Assembly: GCA_036897485.1 (NCBI GenBank)
Contig: JAYMTF010000158.1
Location: 1-48,577 of the forward strand
Reading direction: 5' to 3'
Source of the DNA: Pelargonium nanum
Taxonomy: Eukaryota; Streptophyta; Magnoliopsida; Geraniales; Geraniaceae
DNA length: 48,577 nt
Numbering within the stretch: the stretch's first letter is position 1; every line of letters begins with the position of its first letter. Positions 10,600 through 23,104 of this stretch are shown here, piece by piece. Made by a program: the position numbers and the translations under genes. The notes beneath the pieces are model-generated. The model did no database searches. It was given only the letters and a program-made list of their open reading frames with translations, and had not been told where the DNA came from.

Positions 10600-13540
10600 G
10601 CCATAATTTAATGAATCAAAGTCAAATTTCCTTTTTCTCTCCTAAGCATTTATGTTCAAGAAATTATTTATATTTAAAAAAGGGTTTGTTTCGGTTCACA
10701 TACGAGGAAACGTATCAGTTCGGGTAAAGTTATTTATGTGTTTTTAAATACGTGTTGATGTGTCGTCTAATATATTTATTTGATTTTACTTGATTATATA
10801 TGGTAGAAAAAATTAGCTCGCATGAGAAAGCATATTCACGATTTTACATGAAAAAACAATTAAATTTACTAATATTTGGTCCCTCAATCCGACCAACTTG
10901 ATACTTGAAATAGACTAATTCTAGTTATGGTTCCTCTTTTTTCTTAATGACCAAAATAGTTCTGATGTTTAGTGTCGATCGTTTATTATCATTATAGTTT
11001 TGGTGATGTGATATGAATGTAGACCGAAAATGAATTGGTTGCACAATCAATAGTGACAGAAGAACAATAATAAAATATCGAGACAACTAAACTAACGAAT
11101 TGATGATAAAAATGATGATTTTGAATGTAGTTGAACAATCAAACTTGTAATATAAGTGTATTTAAAATATTGATCAAAAGCTAATTAACCTTGTTATATC
11201 TTACAATAATATAGAAAAACATAAGTGTAACTGAAATAAGTCAATTCTGGTGGATCAGTCATTATTAATTTATTTCAATTAATATTCTGATCGACTAGCT
11301 GATTAGTATACTAATTCACCATATCAAATAAAAATTGTATAATTAAAGGTCTCTATCACTAATCAAATAATGCATGTGTTTTATTATTAATATATATAGT
11401 ATTCAATTATAGATGGTAATTTAGTCCAACCCAAGATTATCCGAAATTTCATTCAAATTATGTATTCTAGATTTAATCAATTTCAGGTCGAGGAGAGTAA
11501 TTTTATACGAACATGCATGTTTTACTTGTAAAATTTAAAATCCGACTCGTAATTAATTCCCGTCATTTTTAGCCTGATTTAGTTTATACTTTTCCATCCA
11601 AACCTCAGTTGTCATCTTTATTCATAAAAACAAGTCAGAAATATTTTCTCCACCATAGCTGATTTGGATCTGACGATTTTTTCTAAAAATTATAATTGGA
11701 GTTTCCTAGAGGAATCCACAAATTAATGTATCGTCACATGGAAAAAAATCTGGAAACTGGACTGAAACTATTTATGTAATGGCCATGATGTGTTTACATC
11801 ACGACCATTATTTTACTAGTGGCAGTGACACATAGATTGTAGATATTGATTTGTATTGGTGACCATGCATGCATGATAAATATTGTATTTTATGTTAAAA
11901 TAGAGCTATGACACCACATTTTTATCTAATATTAGTAATAATTCATGTATCCGTGTTGTGCTTTTATTAGTGTGCAATCGTGTTTTCAAGAGTGAACATG
12001 AACACACTACAATTATAAAATTAGTAAGATAATTCACGGTTGCTTCGCTTGTATTGACCGTCGATGCACGAATCATCATATTTAATTTTATCTTATTCAA
12101 TCTTATGTGTGTTAATATGATAATTTATGAACATATACCTTTCCTTACATGCAAACTCATGTTTATAGCTAATTGTAAAGATGAGTTCATATGTGGTTGT
12201 GATTAAATCTGCAATTTTTATATGATAATTTATTATATAGATAAGAAGAAAGAAATCAATGTCTATTGTATGCAACTCACCCATAAGTTAATGTTTATTG
12301 GTTTATAAAAAATAAAAAATAAATCATTGGGACTCATGTCTTGATAATTTATTGTATTTATTTATTTTGAAATATAAAATAAATGCATAAAAATTAGTGA
12401 ACAATTTTTTTAAAAAAAATCATCGCTCAAATTCCAGGAGCCAACCCTTATGGTAGAGTTGCATACGACACGCATATACTCTTATAAATGATTAAATTAT
12501 GCATCTAATGTTTTTAACACAATATTTTTTATGTTCCACACACTGATAAACATTTACAACTCCCTATTTGCTTATGTTTTTGCACGTTGATACATATTTA
12601 AATTTTTATTGATAGTTGTTTGCAAATTCATAGATCATTAAACTTAAATATATTTTACATGCAACCTACATAAATCATACTATATAAATACTTACTTAGA
12701 TTGATGTTGCAAAATAGATAAATAGTACATTTTAAAGGGACAAAATAAATACTATGGTGATAAAGTTTTAAACATTATATTACAAGATAATTTATATTTT
12801 ATGTGCATATATATTATATTATATGTATCAATTTGAGTATTTTTTAAATAAATAAACGTGTCATGCACACGAAAAGCATAAGTTTCATTAAATATTATAA
12901 TAATTAATAACTTACATGGCGTTCAAAAAAATAAATAAGTTTACATATATGGATTAAGCAAAAGCTTTTTATGGTTGGTGGAATTTAGAAGTTGCCATGT
13001 TTGAAATATTTTAGATTATCTATAACCAAAAATATATATTTTAAAATTATTTCAATTAATTAATTAGAGATATAAGTTGGTGTTGTGTTGGTGTCCAAAT
13101 CCAAGCTCGTGAATAGATCGAGCATGATCGACCTGTGAAACATTATCTTATTTGGCTTAAATATGTCCCTCAGTGTCTACTTAATGAGCTCTTAGTCATT
13201 GCTTTACAATACAAAAATATAAACGAATTATTTTTATATATATTGCTAAGACAAATGCCTTCGTGGACTTTCACTTTATTTGACACATGGAATTTGGGTC
13301 GGGTTTTCAGGTTTGTGTTTTCCGAATAAGAACCCGTCTTGGAAGAAGCTCGGGTACGTTAAGGTTGCAAATTAATATTTAACGTGTAAAATTAATATAC
13401 AAATTTGAGTGGATATAGCTGACCCATATTTTTCTTAAGATAAAGCTAACCCGGTTAAAAAAATTGGTTGGATTCACTACCTAAAATTGCATAAATGTGG
13501 GTTGAATTTTTAGCGTTCATATAAAAACACAAAACATAAA
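10600..13540. other. AT-rich spacer, first part
   Basis: About 3 kb of low-GC sequence with no credible coding region. Decayed 'guest' repeat patches occur near 11410-11600 and 13290-13550 ('gggtcgggttttcagg', 'aacccggttaaaa'). A short inverted repeat lies at 11777-11810. Homopolymer and dinucleotide runs are common. Nothing else was recognised. Confidence 0.5.
11777..11810. repeat. Short inverted repeat (hairpin)
   Basis: Two 15-bp arms, 'taatggccatgatgt' and 'acatcacgaccatta', match at 13 of 15 positions when folded, with a loop of about four bases. The flanks are not hairpin-like, so a microRNA precursor is unlikely; it may be a remnant of MITE ends. Confidence 0.5.
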
Positions 13541-13544
13541 ATTT

Positions 13545-15320
13545 AGGCTATTTACTCTTATACTCTTATGCACATCATAAGTCAAACTTAAAGTTATTTG
13601 ACTCACTTTAGTCTTGAATCAAAATTTAATCACATAATTAATGAGTAGTATAGGTAGACCTTACCTACAATAATTAAATTCATAAAGTATTCAAACTATA
13701 TATTACCCAAAATCACGAAAACTATAAATAAATAAAAAAAAGCAAAACACGACAAATTTTAAATGAAACTCAAGAATTCAAACGCAATTGTATGTCTCAA
13801 CTAATTTTATGATTTGCACAATTCGTTTTTTTTTTCATATTAGAATTCAAACTTATATATATTTCACTCACTTTCTCAAACATGATTTACTCACATAATT
13901 AATAAGTATAGTGTATATCAACCCACCTACAATAAATTTGTAGGTAATCATATCAGTAAGATACGCAAAAAATATATTAATTTTGTTTTAAATTAAATTT
14001 AAACAAACAACAACATGATATACACATTATCATCGTTTTTATAATTATTTGGCGCAAAGCGATCAATTTATATAACATGTTGTAATTAAAAGAAGACATT
14101 ATTAGAGTAATTAATGCCTTATAACAGTTGCTGACACATTAATTAAAATAAGATCATCAATTAATGCCTTATTTATGACATTTAACACTACATACACCTA
14201 AAATTATAGTAAAAAACATGCAATTTGATAAAAAGATTCAAACATAATGAATTTTAAATGAAATTCAAAATTCAAATGCAACTTTTACATACATTATTTG
14301 TTTGCACTTCACAAAGTCAACCTTACATTTATTTGCCACTTTCTTATTTAATCAAAACCTACTCACATAATAAATGAGTACATAGTAGAGTGTAGGTCAA
14401 CTTTAACTTAAATAAATGTTAACGTATTTGAATTATCTCTCAAAGAACCGACACGATAAAGCTTAAATTAAATTCATGATTTTAATAACAAATTTGACGT
14501 ACAAGTAAAATAATCGTATAAAAATTGTTTGAATAGTCTTATTTATAAATACAATCTATCATTTGTTTTATTCACTTTCTATTTTAATCAAAATTTACTT
14601 ATCGCCTACAAGAAGTAATAAGCATGCAACTTATTGTCCAACTGATGCAATCATATGTGAAATAACAAATTTTTAAAAGTCTTACGTACAAGTAAAATTT
14701 CATTAAACTACTTTATTCTTATGTGTATCATAAAGTCAAACTTATATTTATTTTACTCACTTTCTTCTTTAAGTAGGCAAAATTTATTAATTCACATAAT
14801 GAATAAGTACTAGAATGTAGGTCAACCTTGTATTAAATCAATTTATATTTCAAATTATTATTCAAACTCGACAACTCGTGCACTCAATCAAAAGAATTCG
14901 AAAATGACGAATTTTAAAGTAAATCTAAGAATTTAATTGCAAAATTCTTCCACACAAGTAAAGTTTTATCATCATAGTTGGTTGAATCTTATGTTGCATA
15001 ACATAAAGTTGAACTCACGTTTATTTTACTTGTTATTTTTTAATTAAATTTCACTCGCATAATTAATGAGCACGGCTTACGTCAATCTCACAAATGCTAA
15101 ATTTCTAATAAAGAACCATGCAAGCACGATAAATTAAGATGAAATTCAAAAATTAAGTGGAGCGACGTTGCGCACGCAAATATTTCTCCTATCAATTTAA
15201 ATTCATCAATTTCATTATTTTGTATCACTTTAATCTTGATCAAAATATACTCACATATGAAAATTTACGTGTGTTTAAATTATTTCCCCAAACCAAAGTC
15301 ACACAATTTTATATAGAAAA
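13545..15320. repeat. Decayed tandem array, about seven units
   Basis: A block recurs in the same orientation near 13561, 13830, 14300, 14555, 14720, 15005 and 15195. Its core is 'cataaagtcaaacttata', then 'tttactcactttc', then 'aatcaaaatttactcacata', then 'aatgagta', then 'taggtcaacctt'. Spacing varies from about 170 to 470 bp and copies differ heavily, so this is an old, eroded tandem array. No coding potential was seen. Confidence 0.6.
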
Positions 15321-15767
15321 ATGTCTATATTTAAAATATAAAAAAAAACTACGAATTCAAACATTCATTATTGGGGGTTTGAAATCTGGGTAAGTTTTTT
15401 TTTTTTTTTTTTTGAAATCTAATCTGGGTAAGTTAAAATGATCAAAATAAGAATAATGAACATTATTGTCATCATCAACACATCATGTTATGTATATATT
15501 TTTATTTTAATTTCATGTCTTCAAATATTAATGTTGTGATAATGATGAAGAACTATAAAAATGATATTACAATATAATATGTTGAAGAAATTAAAGACTC
15601 CAAATTAAACAGTCCAACATATGTGTTGCAATGATTGATGAGACAAAAGTCACAACAAAACATATGGATTTATATTTGTTGTTAGATGCTGTTGGGTGAC
15701 CAAATCAAGCCCATCTTTGAGGACACATTTGTACCTTAATGACACAATTATGAACTTAAATTATATA

Positions 15768-15915
15768 TCTTCCCCCTTGTGGTGCAATGGTCAAGACACA
15801 CATCTCCACGTGAGAGGTCGTGGGTTCAAGTCCCATTGCGTCGGGTGGGGTGAAGTTTTGAGTGAAATGATGAGAGCTACGTCAAGACACCTATTGTTGT
15901 AGCTCAATTGATAAA
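15768..15915 (+). mobile_element. tRNA-derived SINE-like element
   Basis: An A box, 'tggtgcaatggtc', and about 50 bp later a B box, 'gggttcaagtccc', sit in a tRNA-related head. A non-tRNA body and a poly(A)-rich end near 15910 follow. The head does not fold as a proper tRNA with a clean acceptor stem, so a SINE or tRNA-related repeat is the better call. Target duplications were not convincing. Confidence 0.55.
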
Positions 15916-15919
15916 AAAA

Positions 15920-16600
15920 AAATATATATTTATCAACTCATGTTTTTAGTTTTGATGCACTGTGAATGTTCAATGTACATTAAAATTGTAGTGGATTTAT
16001 AAAAAAATCAAACACAACAATGATTGAATCTAAACATTATGCGAAAAAACGATTTGAAAGGGTAAAATGATGTGAAGTTTGAAGTACCAGACAATACCGA
16101 CGAGTGGGTTTGGAGCTACAATCATGGAGGCGCACAACTAGACGTGCAATAACGAGTCCCCTGCCACAGGCTTGGCATGTGTCAGTGCATTTGACGTATT
16201 CTATATTTATAATATGGTTTAAGGCGAGTTATGTCACTTACATTGACGCATCGACGGTTGTTACATGTTAAATTTATATGTAACATCAAAATTAATCTCT
16301 TTCAAATATAAATCATTTGATGTGCTCTTTGTTTCAAATAGTTTACATATATAATTTATCGTTAAGGAATTAATCAATTTAGAACAAAAATATATATGTT
16401 AAGAGAAGTAAATTAGAATATGTTTTAACACAAAATAAAAACAATACTTCAAGATCTTAAAAAAAAACTATACTATAAGAACAATCTCTAGATTATATTA
16501 ATCTTATGATCTCAACCGTCCATTTGCAGAGTGGACGTGTCAATCATCTATCTGATTTAGACCATCTTCAATTTTTAGCGGTTACTTTCAATTTTGGAAA
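15920..16600. other. Spacer upstream of PSF1
   Basis: About 700 bp of AT-rich sequence without an open frame of interest. The last ~150 bp become CT-rich and probably hold the promoter and transcription start of PSF1. Confidence 0.5.
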
Positions 16601-16604
16601 TGAA

Positions 16605-16615
16605 ACCCGCCAAAA
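16605..16615 (-). promoter_or_regulatory. E2F-like site upstream of PSF1
   Basis: The plus strand reads acccgccaaaa, whose complement ttttggcgggt fits the E2F consensus TTTSGCGS. It lies about 430 bp upstream of the PSF1 ATG and close to the likely transcription start. E2F control is established for many plant replication genes, so the placement is sensible, but binding has not been shown. Confidence 0.55.
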
Positions 16616-17038
16616 ATAATCCCCAATTCCCAAATCCTTAATTTTCTTTCTCATTCTCTCACTTTCCTTCATTTTCTCTCCAGCCAAACACTAATTCTAT
16701 CAGTGACAGACCCAATCTCTATCCGCTGATTCAAAACCCTTGTTCCCTTTTCCACAAATTTCAACTTTGCGGTTAATATCGGCTTCTAGCTTCTCAGATC
16801 GTTGGTTTCGTCGCCGAGGTAAAAAGCTCCTCTCTGTATGTATCTATGTATGCATATGCGTCGAAATTTTTGAATTTTCATGTATAATTGTGGTATTGGG
16901 TCGATGGGGGATTTGTGGGCATTGTATTTTTTCATGCAGCTAATGTGCTCGATGAAATGCTTCAATGAATTTTTAGGGGTTTTGCGAGGAATAGACAATT
17001 GTAGATTAGGAGGTGTTTTTGCTCTTAAAGTTCAGAAG

Positions 17039-19328
17039 ATGTATGGGAGAAAAGCAGGGCAGCTGGTGAAAGAACTTGCGAGTGGCGAAAAGGGTCAGCT
17101 TGCGCCTTTCAATGTAAGTCTAGTGATTGCTGTGTATCCAAGTTTTCGAGCTGTTTTCGTTTTCGACATTTTTTTAAACTGTAATTCTTCAAGTCTTTAC
17201 TGGGTTCAGATTTGCTACTTCAAAGTGATGCAGTTTGTGGGGACAGTTGACACTTAGTATAGTTATGAGTTAGAAATTTAGAATGCGGGTTGTCATAATA
17301 ATTTGCATATGTTTAATGATAAGTGTGGTATATAGTAATTGAATCATTGATGCTTGATCTACAATATAGTCACTCGGAGTTGCTTTGTGTCTATTGCTTG
17401 AAATTTAAAAATCCTTGCTTTTTTGCTTGTTGTTCAGCTGGTGGAATCTTAATCCGTTGATCTGGTGAGGCTTAGTTATTGTATGCCTAATTTTTGAAAG
17501 AAAAGTTATCATTTTGATAACATTTTAAAGTGCATTGTTGTGATGAAGAAATATTTTGGGTTTGTGTCATACAATGCTCTTATTTCCGTCTCTCTCCCTT
17601 CTGTACATATTCACTTTGCATTATCTCTTTACACAACAAGTTTGCTTACGAAGAAATAAACATTCAATATTTGCTTACCTACCATCTCTACTCATTCCTC
17701 TGCTTAGTCTCCATTTTGTTTGTGATCTATACTATCCATCGCATTCCATAGCTGGCATACATCAGATGGTTTTACTTATTTACTTCATTGTGAACCCCTT
17801 TTATATCTCTATTTTGTATCTTTCTGAATCTTGCTTATCTCTTTCAATTTTATTTTGGAACATTGTTTTTTTTCTTTCTTTCTATCATTTTCCTGCATAT
17901 TTTTTCTTCCTGAATTGGTGTTTGTGGTTATTATTCTATTTTGATGTGTTACTATAATTTTGTAGAGTGACCTTTTGGATCAAGCAATCGGAGAATGTAG
18001 TCAACATCACCTTGAGCTCCAGTCCTTGATTAGGTAACAATACTTTGACTTTTTTTTTACTTCTGCTTGTCTTCTTTTCTTGTCCTCACCAATTTTGCCT
18101 TTTAACCAATGTACTCAAAGATATTGCTTTTGAGTTGGTAGTATCATGAACTGGCAATATCCAAACTCAAACACTTTTGATTACAGCTCTAGAACAGTAA
18201 AATCCACCTCAATATACTTGGAATTAAATTTCTTCAAATGAGTGAGGTTGGCATGATCACTGCCTTTAAAAAAAGAGAAAACAAAAAGACTAGTGGGATA
18301 TGCGCATAGGATATCTACACAATGCACATACATAATGATGCATAGATGTTCATTATATGGCGTTCAATTGCTGCTTTTGCTCCCACTCGTATCTACTTTC
18401 AGTTCACTTGGCTGAGAATTGAAATGAACAATCGTGTCTATCCTTTTACATTATGGTTGCATGGTTTATCACATACTTTATGCATTTTTGTTGGGTGTGG
18501 TCCATTTGGAAATAAAAATTAAGCACCGTATAGGTGTTTTCATAGAGTTTCTATACTTACTAGATTTTCATCCTTCAAAACTGTTTCTCCTAATTTTTAT
18601 GATTGAGAAATAAGAAGGAAAAGAACAGTTCAATTACTTAATTGATGATAGAAGGCCATTTGGTCATTGCATATCGATCTGGGCTATGGACCTGTTGAGT
18701 TAGATTGTATATTCCATTTTAATGTATGAATGCAAATTTTGAACTAGATTACATAGAAGATCATGGTTGGAAAAATAATTCTTACAAGAATTTCAGTAAT
18801 TTTATATAATTTAAAATCCCTTTTATGCATAGATGTATATTGGCTCTCTGTTCAAGTCTGTGGTGACAATTTTATTACCATGTTTAATAGATCATTGTTT
18901 TGTTATAACGATCCTATGATCTCGTGTTATTTATACAGAAATATCCAGGGAAAAGGATTGGATGTCCAAACAACTAGAAATGCGGACCACTATGGAGCAC
19001 TCGTCCACCACCTTTCATTAGTTCGCAATAAACGTTGTCTTATGGCATATATGTAATTACTTCTTTCCACTCATGTCACTATCTTTTGCATAATATCATA
19101 GTTGTTATGCCTCAGCTTTATCTTCTTTACCAGTTACCGTGCCCTTATAATTAATCATGCAGGTACAATCGAGCAGAAATCATACGCAGTTTAATATGGA
19201 AGGTAGGACCTGTGCTTCCTGAAGAAATTCAAGAGAAGCTTAGTCATTCAGAGGAAGAGTATTTTAAGAAATATTCTGTTACTCTGAAATCATATATGTC
19301 AAGATTGGAACTCGATCTGACCGTGGTA

Positions 19329-19379
<51 letters not shown>

Positions 19380-20268
19380 TCACACACATCCAATAGAGTA
19401 TTTTTCATCTTAAAAAGTCAATATTGTTTGTGACTGCAAGAGTGATACTACAATATTGTCATGTAAAATTAGATAAAGCACTAGTCATGGTTAGTTTCTA
19501 GGCCGTTTGACACGACATTTCTGTTCATTGCTGTCCTGAGTAAGAAATTAGGGTAGCGTTGGATTAAAAAAAATTGGGATCGAAATTGGAGTCAAGAATG
19601 AAAATGGGAATGAGATTCCCATTGAAATCCGCTGCCTAGATGAATCATACAGATATATATGCATCCTGACCCTTCCCATTGAAATCCGCTGCCTAGATGA
19701 ATCATACAGATATATATGCATCCTGACCCAACTACGTTCAATGTAGTACTGTAGCTAAGAACTCAGTTGCGAGTATTAAGCTCACTCCTTGGAGTTTGAG
19801 AAACAAGAAGTCATTTTATCATTATCAGGAAATGTAAACCTACTCTAGATGACATATTATCCGAATAGCTAGATTTGAGTTGAATAGCTATAGTAGCATA
19901 TTGGTTATGTTGCTACATTGAAACTTAGGATCAGTGTTTCTTAGCAATAATCTTGCTTTTCTACAGCTAAGTTCTTGTGTTTGCTAGGATATGGTGCCGC
20001 CCAAAGATCCCTACATTCAAGTGAGAGTCCTCGATGATATAGGTGACGGAATAGTACTCAGCGATGATAAGACAGCAAACTTCGCTCGCCACTCAATGCA
20101 CTTTCTTAAACGAACTGATGCTGAGCAGTTCATCTCAAGGGTGATTATTTCGGTTTTCCATTTATCTTGCAAGCTCAGTTTCTCTTCACATTTGTTTGGC
20201 GATTTCGTGTTTATTTCGCTGCCATTGTCTTTGATCAACAGGGCTTGATGGAGGAACTCACAGGCTGA
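17039..20268 (+). CDS. PSF1: DNA replication complex GINS protein PSF1
   Basis: Six coding exons: 17039-17113, 17966-18033, 18939-19052, 19163-19325, 19988-20140 and 20242-20268. Together they encode 199 residues, near the ~200 usual for plant PSF1. All borders are GT-AG and phases agree. PSF1 forms the GINS tetramer with SLD5, PSF2 and PSF3, which joins CDC45 and MCM2-7 in the replicative CMG helicase in the nucleus. Diagnostic blocks: N-terminal MYGRKAGQLVKEL and KGQLAPFN, NADHYGALVHHLSLVRNKRC in the helical A domain, EEYFKKYSVTLKSYM, and the C-terminal B domain from VPPKDPYIQVRVLDD through NFARHSMHFLKRTDAE to GLMEELTG. The leader from ~16700 probably contains an intron, with a donor after 'cgccgag' near 16818. 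The first and second coding introns are long (852 and 905 bp). An E2F-like site lies upstream. Confidence 0.95.
19333..19377. repeat. (CT)n microsatellite beside a PSF1 splice donor
   Basis: About 22 uninterrupted CT units begin only some 8 bp inside PSF1 intron 4, whose donor GT is at 19326. Runs of this length are typically length-polymorphic. Confidence 0.85.
19616..19729. repeat. Perfect 57-bp tandem duplication in PSF1 intron
   Basis: A 57-bp unit beginning 'ttcccattgaaatccgc' and ending 'catcctgaccc' occurs twice, at 19616-19672 and 19673-19729, with no visible difference. It must be a recent duplication, or an assembly duplication. It lies inside PSF1 intron 4. Confidence 0.9.
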
Positions 20269-20583
20269 CCTAACAATGGAGTCTCTTCCCACTCTGAAGG
20301 ACTATTGTATGTTATCAAAGTCTATACTTTGCTTCTGCACTGGAAAATAATTTGTAATCTATGAACTGTCCAAGAGTTTCAAATTATTGTTAATGTATGG
20401 ACATTATTTTTTGGTATGATAATGTGAGAAATGATATTTATTATATAAAGTTAAGAAAAATAAAATTTGTGGACCCTGTAAAATAAATGAAAATTACAAA
20501 TCTTGGACTTGTGAATAATATTATTCCAAATTTGAAGAAAGCAATCATGACAAAGACAAAGCCCAAATCACATGCAAAAAATT
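20269..20583. other. Convergent 3' spacer of PSF1 and F-box gene
   Basis: About 315 bp between two convergent stop codons, AT-rich. It presumably holds both 3' UTRs and polyadenylation sites, with AATAAA-like words near 20345 and 20460. Confidence 0.55.
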
Positions 20584-21714
20584 TCAAGATTGCAACATGG
20601 GCCAAGGAGCAAGATTTGGGTGAAAAAGCACACCTTTTATAGGTATAGTTTGTGTCACTTTTTGGCCTTTAATGGACCCACAACCTTCAACCCAAGACCA
20701 TTCCCATCTACCCTTCTCACCAACTTCTCTCCAAACTAACATTCCTAACCCAAAGTCTCTATACAAACACACAAACCCATCACTCCCCACACATTTTGTG
20801 CTTCCCCAACTCTTCATTCCCCCTAAAAACCTCCTCTTCATTCCCATTGGCACCTTCTCAATTACCTCCCATTTGTCTCCCTCTCCAAGCACCCACACGC
20901 AAGCGTCGCGGCCGCTCGTGCCGCCAACGAGCGCCAGCCTCCCGTTGCGCGACACGAGGGCGGCGAAATCGAGTTGGGCTGCCGATGGCACACTCAGCTC
21001 CCTCCAGGTGTTCGTGCTGATCTCGAAGCCCATTACAGTGTAGGCCCGCGCGGAGGTGACCCAGTACAAAACCCCGTTGGAGTACACGCCCTCGTTCGGT
21101 GCCCAAACTGTCAGCCTGACGGCAAACCCCTCCGGCGTGGACCCCACGACTTGCCACTTGTCGCGACACGAATCGTACATTTCCAGCGTGGACTCGTACG
21201 TGGAGATTTTGTATGGGGCCACTAACATCCCGCCCGCCACGTAGACTCGAAAGTGAGGAAATGGGCCATGTGGGACCGGGCCCGGGCCCATTACCACTAC
21301 ACCAACGGCTGGATTTGTGCGAGCAATGTTTAGCATTGGTAGGTGCCTAAATTGCTTAGTAAATGGGTTACACAAACCCAATTGCAAAGTAGTTGAATTG
21401 GTGGCCTTCAACAGAACAACATTTCCAATAGCCGCAACCGGTCGGACCGGGTTTTGCAAGAAAGACAATGACAATACATACCAATTATCAAGAATTGGGT
21501 TGTGAGCATAGCAATATAGCTTATGGTTGCGCATAGGAAGAGCCAAGAACCACGGCGAGTGGCCGCGGCGCGACGATGACATGGCGGAGGGCAACGGGTA
21601 AGACTCCGAGCACGTGTGCCAATTCCGACACGCCGTCCGGGCACATGCTATGGAGTCCGGAGAGAGGAAGGAGAAAATGTTGGCCAACAGTTCCAAGGGA
21701 AGGTTGCTCCACAT
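20584..21714 (-). CDS. F-box/kelch-repeat protein
   Basis: Intronless, 376 residues from the Met of MWSNLPLELLANIFSFLSPD. The N terminus (about 3-45) is an F-box, with LPLELLANIFSFLSP and the cysteine-rich ACRNWHTC that follows. F-boxes bind SKP1/ASK and make the protein the substrate receptor of an SCF ubiquitin ligase. The rest carries kelch-type beta-propeller blades: PWFLALP, LCNPFTKQFRHLP, VYVAGG, LEMYDSCRDKWQVVG, GVLYWVTS, WRELSVP, LALVGG, WEVIEKVP. The overall pattern resembles Arabidopsis At5g43190-like proteins; substrates are not predictable. The frame continues upstream of this Met, but those residues are not family-like and lie at or past the TATA box, so the internal start is chosen. 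No miR394 target site like that of the LCR F-box gene was seen. Confidence 0.88.
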   Translation of the reverse strand: MWSNLPLELLANIFSFLSPDSIACARTACRNWHTCSESYPLPSAMSSSRRGHSPWFLALPMRNHKLYCYAHNPILDNWYVLSLSFLQNPVRPVAAIGNVVLLKATNSTTLQLGLCNPFTKQFRHLPMLNIARTNPAVGVVVMGPGPVPHGPFPHFRVYVAGGMLVAPYKISTYESTLEMYDSCRDKWQVVGSTPEGFAVRLTVWAPNEGVYSNGVLYWVTSARAYTVMGFEISTNTWRELSVPSAAQLDFAALVSRNGRLALVGGTSGRDACVWVLGEGDKWEVIEKVPMGMKRRFLGGMKSWGSTKCVGSDGFVCLYRDFGLGMLVWREVGEKGRWEWSWVEGCGSIKGQKVTQTIPIKGVLFHPNLAPWPMLQS

Positions 21715-21773
21715 TTTGGAAAGAAAATGAAGAATTTGGAGGATTTTTTTTTTGTAGCAAAGCAAAAATGAAG

Positions 21774-21783
21774 CATATATATA
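21774..21783 (-). promoter_or_regulatory. TATA box of F-box gene
   Basis: The word ctatatatat on the minus strand lies about 60 bp upstream of the chosen ATG at 21714. It supports that start over more upstream ATGs in the same frame. Confidence 0.55.
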
Positions 21784-22616
21784 GAGATTTAGGACAAAAA
21801 AATGAGTGGTCCATACAATTATTGGAGGTATATGATGGCATTGAAATGTGTGGATCCACATGTGAGTGTGATTTGGAGCTTTTTGATGTTTATTTAAATG
21901 AAAACAAATGTGGTTCTTGGAAATCACCAAAGGTCAATAGATAGATAGATAAGAATAATACATATAAAGTTTTTATAAAATCATTTTTGTACTTTAGTCA
22001 TGAATGGCAAGTTGGTATCACTTTCTTGAAAATGGATTTAAATTCTTGTATAGGTAAATAAAGAAAAAGATAAATTCTTAAATAAACTTTAATTATGCAC
22101 TAATATAAAATTTTGAAAACAACATTTAATTTTGTTTCTAACATGTCATGTTGATATGGAATATGCGCTTTTAAAACCGATTAGCAAAATATAGCCTTTT
22201 TTTAAACTAAATAAAAATATAATCTTAAAGTAACCCAAAAACCGATTCAGAGACATGTTTAACGCACAAAAATTAGTATCGTAAAATCCAAAAATTAGGA
22301 ATTTTTTATGGGTACATTTGTTTATAGAGATTGGTAGGTCCACCAAAACATAAATAACACAATGAGCTCATTGGATGTGTTGTTGATGACACCTAAAATT
22401 CTCACCAACCATTGAAAGCCAGCTACATGAATTATTATATTTCTTTCAGAAAATGAAAACGAATCCTAGTACTTTTGTTCTGAATAATAATAGTTTATAA
22501 ACTGCAGATTCAAGAGTTTTTTTATATAATCTAAATTTAATTTGCTAATGAATATGTTATTTTAATTTGTTTTAAATATGTTTAATTAACTAGGAATTTC
22601 TCTAGCTAAAGACTTT

Positions 22617-22644
22617 GAGATAAGATAAGATAAGATAAGATAAA
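22617..22644. repeat. (GATAA)n microsatellite
   Basis: Five or more head-to-tail copies of the pentamer gataa. Confidence 0.85.
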
Positions 22645-23104
22645 TGTCTTAGTAGTGATGTTAATATGCTATAATGACATGTTTGAAAATTGGGACATTG
22701 ATGTTATTAATATATATATGTAATTAATTTTGGAAATGAATGTCTTAGAATTAAAATTTTAGGCCGTTTTCAATGTAAGTACTAACTTTAACACCACCTT
22801 TGGAACTATGCATTTTTTCTTCTTCAAATAATCCCCTAAAAAAATAAAATACTTCAAAATTTTCAACGTGACTTCTTTATTTATGGAACAAAATTTGATT
22901 GTTTGAAATTATTTATAAAATTTCTGGAACAAATTAATTTTTTTATAAAAAATTCAAAACTTGACACCATTATTAGTGCAAATTATCAAAAGAATTTGTA
23001 GTTAGTTGCAATGTTTGATATAATTATCTACTTTATCTCCTTGTTTATAGTTACCTTTGAACTGAGTTAACTAAAGATTTATGGGCTTTAATGAAAAAAA
23101 CATA

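Noticed and set aside
11777-11810. MicroRNA precursor at the inverted repeat
   Set aside because: The paired arms are only 15 bp with a four-base loop, too short for a plant precursor.
15775-15850. Possible tRNA gene with A and B boxes
   Set aside because: The acceptor stem does not pair and a non-tRNA body with an A-rich end follows, so a SINE-like element fits better.
17530-17957. Hydrophobic plus-strand open frames in PSF1 intron 1
   Set aside because: T-rich intronic sequence always yields Phe/Leu-rich frames; both PSF1 exons flank it with proper splice sites.
20672-21244. Several open frames in other frames of the F-box gene
   Set aside because: Shadows of the GC-rich F-box/kelch coding region, without recognisable domains.
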